64,000 nucleotides of DNA from Allomyces arbusculus (taxonomy: Eukaryota; Blastocladiomycota; Blastocladiomycetes; Blastocladiales; Blastocladiaceae). Every line of letters starts with the position of its first letter. The stretch's first letter is position 1. Below the pieces are notes generated by a model that did not search any database, was not told the origin of the DNA, and saw only the letters and a list, made by a program, of their open reading frames with translations. The stretch is from positions 124,001 through 188,000 of the forward strand of contig JADHYV010000030.1 in the NCBI GenBank assembly GCA_027604705.1. The letters are read 5' to 3'. A program made the position numbers and the translations under genes. Positions 1-10,720 of the stretch are shown piece by piece.

Positions 1-525
1 GCCGCCTTCTTGCCTGCACTCCCTGCCTGCTCCTCGAGTGCGCGCTTGCGCTCGAGCTTTTCACGAATCAAGCGGTACTCTTCGGCCGTGACAAGACCGA
101 CCGTGTCTACCTTGAGCTGCGCCTCGACGTCGTGGTTTTGCGAGACATACTTGTCGGACCCGACGTGCACTTCATTATCCTACACGCGGCTTGCACCGAT
201 TCACGTCAGCATCGCTGAAATGGCGACGATGGCATGCTTCGGCGCGCTTCTAGTTTACCTTGGCAATCTGGTCCTTCTTGTTTGCAAATTCTTTGAGCAT
301 GCGCTCGCGCTGCTTTTCCATGTGCGCGCGACGGCCCTGCTCGGCAGCGCTGTCGGCCATCTTGTTAACGAGTTCGAGGGGGGTGGGGAGCTTGGCTTGC
401 AGCAAGTAGCGTCCAATGAACGACTTGTCGATAAGGGTGGTCGTTGTTTGAGCAAACGTTTTGGTCGAGTCGGCAAGAGCGAGGCAAGAGGCATCGGTTG
501 TGCCACGTGCAAATGGCTCAGACAT
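1..525 (-). CDS. XAP5/FAM50 family protein, 5' part (runs off left end)
   Basis: Two exons are visible on the minus strand: 525-259 and 179 to beyond base 1, joined across an intron at 258-180 (GTAAAC...TAG). Splicing keeps the frame and gives a junction reading QIAKDNEVHVGS. The first exon holds a basic helical stretch (EQGRRAHMEKQRERM). The second has the family hallmark in which an acidic/lysine segment leads into VDTVGLVTAEEY followed by an arginine/lysine helix; human FAM50A has the equivalent TVGLVTLND. FAM50/XAP5 proteins are nuclear and linked to spliceosome C-complex function. Only about 149 residues are in the window, so the conserved C-terminal XAP5 domain is not seen. The start at 525 is the first ATG of the open frame. 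The family call is from recognisable motifs; the exact orthologue is inferred. Confidence 0.72.
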
Positions 526-726
526 CTTCGACTGTTGATCACCGTGCCGGTGTCCTGAGTGCAGCCAACTCGCTTCTCCTCAATCTGTTCAAGCAATCCA
601 CTCAAATCAATCAACAACGTCCACGAAGTCCACGAACGAACAAGTGCTGCGAGCCCGCTGCAATAAAAGCATCATCACGAGCATATCAGCGACTGGCCAA
701 CTATTCCACCTGATCTGACGATCACC
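526..726. promoter_or_regulatory. Divergent spacer between XAP5 and mitochondrial TyrRS genes
   Basis: The two start codons face away from each other with only 201 bases between them, so both core promoters must lie here or within the first exons. No TATA box or other named motif stands out. Confidence 0.4.
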
Positions 727-2510
727 ATGGCGCAAATCAACCTCGCGCGCACGATGCCGGCACTCGTACACGACCTGGTTGGGCGCGGGCTCGTGTCCAG
801 CATCACCAAGTACGGAACCGCGATGGCCATCACAGGAATTGCCGTTCAGTCACTCATTGGGACGTGCTGGACGCTAGCCACGGCCTCTTCCGACGTCTTG
901 ATACACCCATCACGCTCTACTGCGGCATCGACCCGACCGCCGACGCGCCGCACATTGGCAACCTCCTCCCCATGACGTGCGGCTTGCGGTTCCTCACGCA
1001 CGGACACTCGGTCATTTCTCTCGTACGTTCTCCACCCGGTCGCGATGCGCGATCGCCACTCAGCTCACAACCACTCGCGCAGATTGGTGGCGCGACTGGT
1101 GCAATTGGTGACCCGTCTGGCCGCTCGACTGAGCGCAACGCGTTGGACCCAGACCAGCTCGCGCACAACGTGGCGGGGCTCACGCACCAGGTGCATCGGT
1201 TCTACTCAAACGCGCTTGGTTACGCCGAGCGTCGAGGGTACTCGCTAGCCTCAACGGCGGCCGCGGAAAAGGTGCAGGTTGTGAACAATGCCGACTGGTA
1301 TGCGAACATGTCGCTGGTCGATTTCCTGGGGGATGTGGGGCGGCACGCGCGCGTGTCGGCAATGCTGAGTCGCGAAAGGTACACTTCGCCAGGCGCGCTG
1401 ATCGCGATGCGGGAAAATCATTGACTCGTCGCGGTGGCAATAGCGTTCGCGCACGCATGGAGTCCGAGGCCGGGATCAGCTTCACCGAATTCGCGTACCA
1501 GTTGCTGCAAGCGCACGATTTCTACCACCTCTACGCGACCAAGCACTGCCAGTTGCAGATTGGCGGGTCCGACCAATGGGGGAACATTGTCGCTGGGCTC
1601 GACATGATTCGGAAACGGCACCCGCCCATGGGCACCGACCAGGACGATCCGGCGTTTGGATTGACGCTGCCGCTCGTCACGACCGCTTCGGGCGAAAAGT
1701 TCGGCAAGAGCGCGGGGAACGCCGTGTGGATGGACGAGAAGAAGACGTCGGTGTTTGATTTCTACCAGGTGCGCGGATGTTTGCGGGGCGAGCGTTCGGT
1801 GATGCGCGAGAAACTGAAATGGTCTGTTTCCAGTTTTTCATGCGCACGCAAGACGCCGACGTGGAGCAGTACCTCAAATATTTTACGCTCATGCCGCTCA
1901 AAGAGATTGACGACTTGATCATGGAGCACGACGTGTGTTGGACGGTTCAAACCTCTGAGAAAACTTCAGATGCTAACTTGCGCGATCAACATCTGTAGAA
2001 ATCACCGGAACGCCGCCTCGCGCAAAAGACTCTCGCTGACGAGGTGACCGAAATGGTGCACAGCGGTACGTTCCATGCCCGGTTCGTCTCTGGTGGTATT
2101 GTGCACGCTCTCTCACTCCGCTCCTTCTCCACCCATTAGAATCTCTCCTGCAAAAAGCCCGCGTTCAAACCGAGCTAATGTACGCGCAGTCGCGCGCAGC
2201 CTTGCACGACCTTGATGTGACCGCTGTTCTCGCCGCCTTTGAAAACGATCCACGGCTCGCGCGCGTGGAATTGGCCGAGGGCATGACGATTGCCGAGCTG
2301 TGTGCCAAGGCGGGCGCGTGTACGTCCAAGTCTGAGGCCGTCAAGCTCGCGAAACGCGGCGGGCTCTACCTGAACCAGGAGCGCGTCGTCGACGCGCTGA
2401 ACCAAAAGGTGACGAACGCCGATTTGGTGGGTGGACGCATGTGTATCGTGCGCACGGGCAAGACAAATTATTGGATTGTCGAGGTTGCTCCAGGAGCAGC
2501 ATCCAGCTGA
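727..2510 (+). CDS. MSY1: Mitochondrial tyrosyl-tRNA synthetase
   Basis: Seven exons: 727-809, 878-1022, 1083-1378, 1444-1768, 1834-1932, 1999-2065 and 2140-2510. They sum to 1,386 bases (461 residues) with all phases matching. The enzyme charges tRNA-Tyr. The HIGH-type motif is PHIGN, just after the tyrosine-pocket segment TLYCGIDPTA, and the KMSKS-type motif is KFGKS near the end of exon 4. IGGSDQWGNI is the class I Tyr/Trp signature. The last exon encodes an S4-like RNA-binding domain (SKSEAVKLAKRGGLYLNQ). This architecture is that of bacterial and mitochondrial TyrRS, not cytosolic TyrRS, so mitochondrial action is inferred. The N-terminus is short and only weakly like a targeting peptide, so a different first exon is possible. 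Introns are 60-74 bases, and four of the six donors are of the GTNCG type. Confidence 0.9.
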
Positions 2511-2587
2511 ATAGATGAACGGAGTATTTGCGACAACAAAGACGATGGACGCTTAGACGTGGCGAACCACAAGCCTCAATGCACTAA

Positions 2588-3620
2588 TTAGCGCCCAAAT
2601 ACACTCCTGACGTTCCATCCGCGCGCGACCACTTTGTCGTGCAACTTGTATGGAATGGCATTTTTGTGCTCGATCACCAATCGCGACAGCTGGCCCCACT
2701 CGGCCTTGAGCACGAGCTCTGCAATGACTGCGGATGAGCGCGGGTCGTCGAGTTCAAACTCGAGGACGATCAACGTTGATTTTGGCAATGCGTTGACCAA
2801 CGCGCCAATGGAATCATGGTTTATCCGACAGCTCGAAATGGCAAGGTGGCGCAAGTTTGGGACGTTGGTGGGTAAAAGCTGACCCCACGCTTCACCATCC
2901 AGCCAGACGCTGACTTGAAAGTGGAGAAGCAGTGCGGTGATGCCCGGGTGAAGAAGGCGCGCAAGAGCCGGAACAAGTGCGGGTCCAGGAGCAACAAAAT
3001 AACGTCCGCCGTGATATGGCGGTCGAGCTGCAGCCATTTGGTTAAGTCCGGGATTCGTGCTGCAATTGCGGCAGCATCGGCCGGACTGGCAAGCGGTGAC
3101 AGACACAGTCTTTCAAAACTCGGCGAAATGGCCAGGTTGACCAGTTCCAAATGTAAAATGGGAGAAAGTGTGATGTCGAGCGTCGTCGACGTTTGCGGCA
3201 AGTTTTCGAACACTGGATGGAGCCCGGCGGATTCAGGCAAAGTGTTGAAGTCGTGGTCCCAAATCTGCAAGTTGGTGAGCAACGGAAATTTGGTCATGGA
3301 CTGCTCGATCGTCGTGAAAATGGCACCGTCAACGCTCTGAAAGGGCGACATCGTCTAGGCAACCTTGCTCAGGCAGGGCGCAAGCATGGGTGTGAGGAGC
3401 CACGCAACAGTGAGTGGAACGCCGCCCCATTGAACTGCTCGAGAACAGGAAACTCCAACTTTGAGGTTGCTGTCATGGTCACACTCGACGACCTCTTTGG
3501 AGCGAGGGCAATGTACGGAGGTGCATACGCGAACAAACTGAGCAGCGGCAGCCAATCGACCCCGCGATCATTCATGGGTGATCGTGAGATTGTGATGAAC
3601 AAGACATGCAAGGTTCATCA
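2588..3620 (-). pseudogene. F-box/leucine-rich family A, copy A1 (frame-broken)
   Basis: Read on the minus strand, one frame from ATG 3351 gives leucine-rich sequence (FPLLTNLQIW, LTKWLQLDRHITADVILLLL). An overlapping frame then carries the C-terminal part, ending at 2588, with HPGITALLLHF, LRHLAISSC, GALVNALPKSTL and IPYKLHD. The second half aligns by eye with copy A2 (5767-6168): both have the order LHP-IT-L, ISxC, SIGxxVNALPK and a closing PxxLxD. The spacing of leucines fits degenerate leucine-rich repeats. A recognisable F-box N-terminus like that of A2 is not seen; 3369-3611 holds another open leucine-containing segment that may be its remains. The frame changes could be introns, but I could not place splice sites that join them, so I treat the copy as decayed. 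It is one of several related copies in this window. Confidence 0.45.
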
Positions 3621-4527
3621 GGGCAACCAAACGCTGCCCGTGCATGATCAGGACAAATCGTCTAGGTCTACATCTGCTCAAGAGCGAGCTGACGATGCTG
3701 GCGACCAAGCGATTGCAGCGCCACATCCACTTTTTAGCCTGTTCTCAACTTGTGCACGCTATGAACATGATCTGTGTCTTTTCCACCTCGTTCCATCCAT
3801 TGAGCAAATGGCCTGCATTCACGTCGGCCTCGTGGACATGATTTCATTACTGCGCTGCCTTGCATGACCACGATGCATCTGCATGTTCCTACCATCCTCG
3901 CTGCCTTCAAGCAAGATATAGCTGTGGCGAGACGACCTGGTGGACAGTTCAATAGTTTTGCGGCTCCAGCTTTTTGTTAAACCAACCTTGAACCACTTGA
4001 ACGGATTTTTCGGATTGACGCTCGTTTCCTGTTTTCCGTTTCGTGGGCGCTACCCTCGGGAGCCTAAGGGCAGGATTTGTACCTGCCCACGCCTGGTGTT
4101 GGAGAGCCGTGGATGTTTGTGCATGTATTCCGGATTTTTTTTGCTATTGACGTGTTTCCTGTCGTGGTAGACGGAAAGAAGGGGCCGACATCTTGGTCCT
4201 GCGCGTTGGTGGTCAAGAGCGCAGAGTGCGTGGGTGTACGTGGTCAAGAACGGATTGCATCCATTGCCAGGACGACCAGCACGACGAAGAACTGCGCGCC
4301 AGCAACGGTGGCGCGCAACTGCGGTCCGCTTCGCTTCGACCCACAACGACGCCCCCGTCGGTGACCCACGAGCTCGGACTGCCTCCGGCACCTGCACCGC
4401 TGCGGACTGCGGGGCCGGATCCGGGAGGGTCGGGCCGACTTTGAGCGGCACCAGCGACGCTGGTACAAATATCCGGCCGCGCACCACTCTTGGACAATCG
4501 ACACCAAGCTCTCCAACAATCACCATC
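3621..4527. other. Spacer without a supported gene
   Basis: About 900 bases between the F-box remnant and the secreted-protein gene. Open frames on both strands are short and low in family-like sequence. The part nearest 4527 is presumably the promoter and 5' UTR of the secreted-protein gene; an A/T-rich stretch (tacaaatatcc) lies about 60 bases upstream of its ATG. Confidence 0.4.
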
Positions 4528-4974
4528 ATGCTCGCCGGCAACAACCACCTCGTCCTCGCGCTCGTTGCGCTCATTGCCGCCCTCGCTCACGCCGCCACGG
4601 CCTCACCCACCCCCAACGGCCGCGACCAAGGCGGCCCGTTTGTGCCCGCCGACCCCCTCGTTACGTTCTACTGGCACGACGAGCCGTACGGCCCGACGAC
4701 GGTCCAAGTGCTCGGCACGCCCGAGGTCGCCGCTGGCCAATGTCGCGGGCTTGAGGGCCGCGCTGACGGGTTCACGTACATGCACGCGTGGCCCACGTTC
4801 CCGGACAACCGTCCCGCGTGGAAAGTGGCCATGTACCGCGACTGGGGTTGCGTGGGCGAGCCCGCTCTCGTCATGTCGGATTGGGATGGTCGCCGCGGTG
4901 GCGCATACCGCGCTGACCCGGACGATCTGAGCAAGCCGTTTGTCGTCAAGTCGATCAAGTTCGTGCAGGCGTAA
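4528..4974 (+). CDS. Small secreted protein, possibly beta/gamma-crystallin-like
   Basis: An intronless frame of 148 residues. The ATG at 4528 is chosen over upstream in-frame ATGs because it begins a textbook signal peptide: short polar N-terminus, hydrophobic core LVLALVALIAALAHA, then a small-residue cleavage region (ATASP). The mature protein of about 125 residues has two cysteines (GQC and WGC), many aromatic residues and a repeating strand-like pattern. The stretch from MYRDWGCVGEP through LVMSDWD to a closing VKSIKF resembles the crystallin-type pattern Y.D..C.G ... L ... SIK seen in many small secreted fungal proteins. The fold suggestion is inference; secretion is strongly supported. 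The frame upstream of 4528 stays open but looks non-coding. Confidence 0.7.
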   Translation: MLAGNNHLVLALVALIAALAHAATASPTPNGRDQGGPFVPADPLVTFYWHDEPYGPTTVQVLGTPEVAAGQCRGLEGRADGFTYMHAWPTFPDNRPAWKVAMYRDWGCVGEPALVMSDWDGRRGGAYRADPDDLSKPFVVKSIKFVQA

Positions 4975-5766
4975 GAGTCGGTCGATTGGCGCACGTCTGC
5001 CTTGCGTCGCACTTATTTGGCGACGCCAATTCTCGTGCAAGTTGTCCACCGTTTTGTGATTTGTTCACAGCGCGCGCGATGGAGACTGTCAGCCCGCTGT
5101 GCATGGGGTGCTGCGATCCTTTTGTGTTTGCGCCCCTTGTATATTATTGTCCCAGAGACCATGAATATCAAAATCAGCATTCCCGTCTTGAAATGAAATG
5201 ATTTTGTCGACGTGAGTGACCGGGCCGAAGGCATCTACAATACTTAATAACGATCCACAAGCCTGAAAGTGACCAAAATGCAGCGCAGCACCCTCGCTTC
5301 TCAACTCGCTCTCGAAGGCATTACATAATCGCACTTTCTCCAAATCTTCCCCTCCTTGTATGAGCCCCCGCCCAAGGGCGACGCCACAATGTGCGCTGCC
5401 ACACAACCTCGAAACAATTGCCTACTTGTAACGTCCGAAAATAATTCGCGACTTTGTGAGACAATTGGAGCCATCTTTGCTGATTGCCAAGCTGTTCTGC
5501 AAGACGGGAGAGCGCACACGATATCTGAGACTGTTCCGCTCAATCCACGCGGTGAGGGCAACATGAACCAGGAGCGCGCCTCCGCTGCGCGCTCGGCAAA
5601 CGTGCAATACGGCTACCATATACGTTGTGAAGAAGGGCAGGTAAAGCGCGTACGCGCGTATAGGCCGAGCAAAAATGAAGCAGCTCAACGTGTGGAAAAA
5701 ATGTCACAACCAAACATGCACAACTGATGAATCACGGATCGGACGTCAAGCCAGGCAAAGCACATC
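4975..5766. other. Spacer without a supported gene
   Basis: Nearly 800 bases between the secreted-protein gene and the F-box copy A2, which converge on this stretch. No open frame on either strand shows family-like composition. It probably holds the 3' UTRs. Confidence 0.4.
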
Positions 5767-7391
5767 CTATTCGCGCCTTTCCATGACATCAATCAGTCGG
5801 ATTGGCATCGAATCCCGATGCGTAGGCGCCACACTCGGCAGCTTGCTCCACTGGACCCGGAGCAGACACTTTGCCGCCGTCATGGATGATTGCAAATCAA
5901 TGAACTCGAATCCCACATTCGTCAGCGTCTCCTTCGGCAGAGCGTTGACGATTTGACCGATCGACTTGCCGTCCAAGGTGCATCCGGAAATGTGAAAGTG
6001 ATCCAAAAACAGGGTGCAAGTTGTCAGGAGTCGACTCCACTCGTCGCCATTGAGCGATGATCCACGCTCGAACGAGAGGTACAACTTTGTGATGCGCGGG
6101 TGGAGAACGTGGGCAAGTGACGGGACAAGTGCCTTGTAAACAACTCCGCGCAGATCGAGGGCCGTCACCCTGCGGATCAGACGGCAGCCGCGTAATCACG
6201 TCTGCCGAGATATGGTGTTCACGCCGGAGCAACTTGATCGACGTTGGGACCCCGCGACACAATGGAAACTGCGTCAGCAGCGCTGGTGAGCGATGCGAGC
6301 GACAGGTCCTGCATATTTGCGGAACGGCCAGGTCGGCGGTCACAGCCAGACTAGTCGTCTCAGCCTGGTTCGACCATACACCATGGGAAAGGCAGAGCCT
6401 GAGCTTTTCCAATCCCTGTGGTATCTTCGCGAGCATGGACTGAAGCGCTGCATGTGCACTTGCAGTGAGCGGATCGAGGTTACCGAACATGCCAATGCTA
6501 ACCTCTGTGAGCGACGGAAACTGGGTCACAACTTGAAAAATCACTGTGAAATCTGTGAAATCGACAGGGCCAAAGACCCCACGAAACGGTTGGAAATCGA
6601 GCCGATTAAGGCGAAGAGCAAGCATTGGTGCTCCGACAGGCGCCAATGCAGACAAGGGGCCGCACCACGAGCTTTTTCAAGAGCTGGAAACCGCAGACTC
6701 GATTCCGTGATGAGAGGTGAGAGCTGGTGCACGTCAGCCCCACCATCATTCTTGTGCGTGGCATCAATAGAGAGCTCGACGAGACCAATAGCATGTGCCA
6801 GATTGAACACAAACTGGTCGTGCAGTTCGGCATACAGAACGACACCTTCCATAACGTTCATGGAAGTGGTTGGAGCAAGTACGGATGATTGAACCAGTAC
6901 GGAACGGTCAGGAGCCGCCAGTGCAACACAAGGGACGACACATTCGGCGGGGGTCGAGTGATAGCAACAGGAGCATCCGATTCGAAGACCATGCCGCCCC
7001 GAATTGCCAACAGTGGCACTGCCATGCGCTCCTCGACAGCAACAATGAGCTGCCCCGAGTTACCCCATTTTTCGGGGTCGTCATCGTCAAGATGTCGCAG
7101 TGAGAGAAGGAGGTATGCACGTGGTGGGTCGTCGTGCAGCGTCACGGCCAGTGCTCCAAAATGGGGATAGCGACGAAATTTGTAAGCGATCTCTTGACCT
7201 GCTTTGTTGCGTTCAATGATGGCCACGTCGTAATGCGCACGAATAATGACACGCAATGCAGGAGCAAACCAGCATGGCGACGTTCGTGCAAGCCTGATCT
7301 GCGAAGCTCCCCGCGAGTACTTGGCCAGACACTCGACAATACGAGTCTTGATGGCTTCTGGCAGCGCCTCGAACGGTGACAAGTGCGCATG
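5767..7391 (-). pseudogene. F-box/leucine-rich family A, copy A2 (frame-broken)
   Basis: The minus strand carries an F-box-like start at about 7382: SPFEALPEAIKTRIVECL followed by IRLARTSPCWFAPAL, the usual LP...I...L...cR...W...v pattern. It continues as an open frame to 6858. Further leucine-rich segments follow in other frames: 6861-6541 (AIGLVELSID), 6655 to about 6200 (FPSLTEVSIGMFGNL, HHISADVI) and 6168-5767 (HPRITKLYLSF, GQIVNALPKETL). The order matches copy A1. No in-frame ATG opens the F-box frame; its first codon here is TTG. Family knowledge: F-box proteins link substrates to SCF ubiquitin ligases through Skp1. The several frame switches, without clear introns between them, suggest decay, although an unrecognised multi-exon gene cannot be excluded. 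Confidence 0.5.
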
Positions 7392-7479
7392 ACGACGAGG
7401 ATGTGCCCGCGCATTTCCGGTGCGTGTGATTGCTGTAAGTGGTGAGCCATGTGCGATGTCGAAGTTCTCTCTTGATGAT

Positions 7480-7609
7480 CATGTTGCTGCCTGCTGGCCA
7501 GAGAGAAAAAACCCCGAGAAACCTGTCGAAGCAAGTCAAAATCTGCAAGAGCATCACCAAGTGGCCTTGAGGTAGGCTGGAGCATTTCCTCGACTGATTT
7601 GAATAGCAC
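7480..7609 (-). pseudogene. Isolated F-box-like fragment (A3)
   Basis: The minus strand around 7609-7480 reads FKSVEEMLQP...LADFDLLRQVSRGFFSLAS, an F-box-like helix pattern lying just upstream of copy A2's own F-box. No leucine-rich part follows it in frame. It looks like the 5' stump of another family copy placed head-to-tail with A2. The match rests on pattern only. Confidence 0.3.
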
Positions 7610-7955
7610 ACACGCACCGTCTCTTGATAATTGACATTGTACTCAAATCCGTCTGAGAAGGGGCAAAGCCCATCCACTTCGGGAGAACTTTGAATGCCTG
7701 TCCGTGTACAGGCATGGCATCAAAACACGTCCTCAGACATGTAGCCTCGACCAAGCTTGATCCACCCGAACCCTGGTCTATTAAAATTGCATCAAAAGCA
7801 ACAACGGCATATCCGCCAACGGCTTACGAAAGGAGCGGGCCGCCCGTTGGGACAACATAAGGGAAACGCATGGTGGCAAAAACGCGACTCGTAAATGTGG
7901 CCTTTTTAACACGAGACGAGCCGGACAGGAACCAGCGAGCGGCAAGAGTCGACCG

Positions 7956-8354
7956 TTACGCCGCGCGGTTCGCGACAGCAGCCGGCACATCGCGCACCCC
8001 GGCCACGAGCGTGTCACCCTCACTCAACACTTCATACACATGGTCCACATCGTTCGTGCGCGTCAACGGCGTCTCCTTGTTCACGAGCAGGTTCACGGCC
8101 GAATCTTCACGGCTCTCGACGCTCTTGACGACGGACCACGCGATGCGTGCCGTGTCGTCAACGTCGGCCGGAACCAAGTGGCGCAGCGAGTACTTGAGCT
8201 GGCGAACGGTCTGCAGAGCGTCGACGGTCAATGGCACTTCAATTTCGCGGCCGTCGGCGTGCCGAACAAGAACGTGGATGGCAAGTTCAAAGTCGAGGTC
8301 GTCGGGCAACGCGGTCAGGTCTGAGACGCCGGCCGAGCGCTTGAGGAGTGCCAT
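7956..8354 (-). CDS. Small protein of unknown function, possible ubiquitin-like fold
   Basis: A single-exon frame of 132 residues from ATG 8354 to TAA at 7956. The composition is clearly protein-like: strand-rich N-terminal part (ELAIHVLVRHADGREIEVPL) followed by a helix (TVRQLKYSLRHLV), an acidic turn, a second helix and closing strands ending GDTLVAGVRDV. Strand-strand-helix with a TVxxLKxxL helix is how ubiquitin-like domains begin, so a beta-grasp fold is possible. No Gly-Gly tail is present. There is no signal peptide or membrane segment. It is the next gene downstream of P5C dehydrogenase on the same strand, about 460 bases away. I do not recognise the family. Confidence 0.55.
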   Translation of the reverse strand: MALLKRSAGVSDLTALPDDLDFELAIHVLVRHADGREIEVPLTVDALQTVRQLKYSLRHLVPADVDDTARIAWSVVKSVESREDSAVNLLVNKETPLTRTNDVDHVYEVLSEGDTLVAGVRDVPAAVANRAA

Positions 8355-8810
8355 TGGCGTCAGTCTGAATCGCGCTTGAGGGACGAGACTGCAATGTCAG
8401 CTGCAATAGGTCGCTTGGAAGTGACCGGTGCAATTGCAGCGAGTTGAGACGAGCGCCGACCTGCCAGGATTCGTGCGGCTCGCAGGGTAAACCTGACGGC
8501 GGGAATGAGAACTTGGCGACGCGGGGAGAAGGGACACGGAGCGCAGCACGCGTGTCGCGAGGCGGACTGATATTCTTGTGATAACTGTCGCGGCTGACAT
8601 GCACTTCTGCCTCTTTGCTCACGACCCTGAGCAGATTCCACCTCCACGCACACATTACCACTCAGAAGATCGCAAAATAGCGGACGTTCAATCAACGATA
8701 TCATACAACCGAACAGGGCATCGCACCAAGAAAAGAAAATAGAAACGACTACGAAACAACGATCACCCAGCTCGACGACGCACGGCCTTACGCGTCTCCC
8801 AACAAACACT
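8355..8810. other. Spacer between unknown small gene and P5C dehydrogenase
   Basis: About 450 bases that must contain the promoter of the small minus-strand gene and the 3' UTR of P5C dehydrogenase. No further gene is supported. Confidence 0.4.
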
Positions 8811-10720
8811 TTACTGGTGGTTCGACGGGTAGAGGAAGTCCGGCAGCGGCAGGAAGTTCTCCTTGATGGCGCGCGCCGACACCCAGCGAAGCAGATTCAT
8901 GGCAGCACCGGCCTTGTCGTTGGTGCCCGACGCGCGCGACCCACCAAACGGCTGCTGGCCAACGACAGCGCCCGTCGACTTGTCATTGAGGTAGAAGTTA
9001 CCCGCAGCGTGACGCAGCAGGTTCGCGCCGTGCACGAGCGCCTGGCGGTCGGTCGCAAACAACGCGCACGTCAGCGCGTAGGGCGACGTCTTGTCGGCAA
9101 GCGCGCACGTCTCGTCAAACTGGTCGGCCGGGTAGACGTAGATGGTCAGGACGGGACCAAAGATCTCGTCAGTGAGCGTCTTGAATGCCGGGTTGGTCGT
9201 GACAATGATCGTCGGCTGGATAAAGTAGCCCTTGGAGTCGTCGTAGGTGCCGCCCGAAATGATCTCGGCGTCCTTGGCCGCCTTGGCGTACTCGATAAAA
9301 CCCTTGATCTTGTCAAACGCAAACTGGTTGATGACGGGCGTGACAAAGTTGGTGAAGTCGGTCACGGGGCCGACCTTGATGCGCTTGGCCTCGGCAATCA
9401 GACCAGCCTTGATCTCGGGCCAGAGGTTGTCCGGGATGTAGGCGCGCGAGCACGCCGAGCACTTTTGGCCCTGGTACTCGAACGCCGAGCGAATCGTCTG
9501 CAGGACGACCTGGCGCGGGTCGGCCGACTTGTGCACCATGTGCATGTTCTTGCCGCCCGTCTCGCCGACGACGCGCGGGTAGTTCTTGTACTTGTCGACG
9601 TTCATGGCAATATCCTTCCAGAGCTTCTTGAAGACGGCCGTCGAGCCCGTGAAGTGCAGACCGGCAAAGTCGGGCGAGTCGATGGCAGCGCCGACGAGCG
9701 TCGGAGCGTCGCCCGGAATGAACTGGAGAACACCCTTGGGGAGACCGGCCTCGTGGAGAATCTCGAGCACGAGGTAGTTGGACAGGATCGCGGCGGGAGC
9801 GGGCTTCCAGACGACGACGTTGCCCATGATCGCGGGCGCCGACCCGAGGTTGCCGCCAATGGCCGTGAAGTTGAAGGGCGAGACGGCGAGAATGAAGCCC
9901 TCGAGACTGCGGTACTCGACGCGGTTCCAGTTGCCTGGCGCGTTCTTGATGGGCTGCTGCTTGTAGACGTCCTGCGCGTACTGAGCGTTGAAGCGCCAGA
10001 AATCGGCGAGCTCAGCGGCAGCGTCAATCTCGGCCTGCCACGCGTTCTTGCCCTGGCCGAGCATCGTCGCGGCCATGACCTTGTAGCGGTACTTTTGCGA
10101 GAGCAGGTCGGCAGCCTTGAGGAAGATGGCGGCACGGTCAGCAAACGGCATGGCCTCCCACGCGGCGCGCGCCTTCAAGGCGCCGTCAATCGCCTTGTTG
10201 AGCAAGGCAACGTCGGCCTCCTCGTAGGTGCAGAGAACCGACTTGTCGGACGGGTTGAGCTGCTGCGCGACCTTGCCCGTCTTGATCTGCTCGCCGTTGA
10301 TGACAATCGGGACATGGAACGGCGCCTGCGCCTGCATCTCGGCGAGCGCAGCCTGCAGCGCGGCACGCTCGGGCGAGCCGGGAGCGTAGCTCTTCTGCAG
10401 TGGGGGTCAGTCTTCTGTTGCTGCAACTAGTTGATCATGATCGCGGCAGTCGTGGCCAGTCGGTACAAACGTCGACTGATCACGGGCCAGCAAGAGCGAC
10501 AGACACGGACCATGGGCTCATTCTCGACGGCGGGGATGGTGAAGAGACCGAGCTGCGGGTTGGCCATGGTGGAGTACAGGTGGTGCGTGCGGTAGGAGAG
10601 GAACGACACGGGGAGAGAGCGCAAGGGCAGCGGGGCGGGCCGCGTTTTATAGGCGGCAACGGCGGCACGGGCAGCGAGCCGAAGAGTCGAACGGGCCCCA
10701 ACAGTCGTCCCGCGCAACAT
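8811..10720 (-). CDS. PUT2: Delta-1-pyrroline-5-carboxylate dehydrogenase, mitochondrial
   Basis: Two exons, 10720-10511 and 10394-8811, separated by a 116-base intron with donor GTCCGT. Total 597 residues. The enzyme oxidises P5C (glutamate semialdehyde) to glutamate with NAD+, the second step of proline catabolism in the mitochondrial matrix. The first exon begins with a strong targeting sequence rich in Arg, Ala and Ser and without acids (MLRGTTVGARSTLRLAARAA). The catalytic domain shows VGETGGKN with the general-base glutamate and GQKCSACSR with the nucleophilic cysteine. It ends with the family's PFGGSRASGTNDKAG region. The junction reads ENEPM-KSYAPGSPERAALQ, matching the ALDH4A1 pattern of NEP followed by GSPER. 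Length fits the family (about 560-600). It is divergent from RPF2. Confidence 0.93.

Noticed and set aside
2-558. Plus-strand frame of 182 codons at the left end
   Set aside because: Antisense of the XAP5/FAM50 exons and crosses their intron without any domain.
8817-10430. Plus-strand open frame of 537 codons
   Set aside because: It is antisense to the P5C dehydrogenase exon, Arg/Val/Leu-rich with no family blocks. It is a by-product of GC-rich codon third positions on the other strand.
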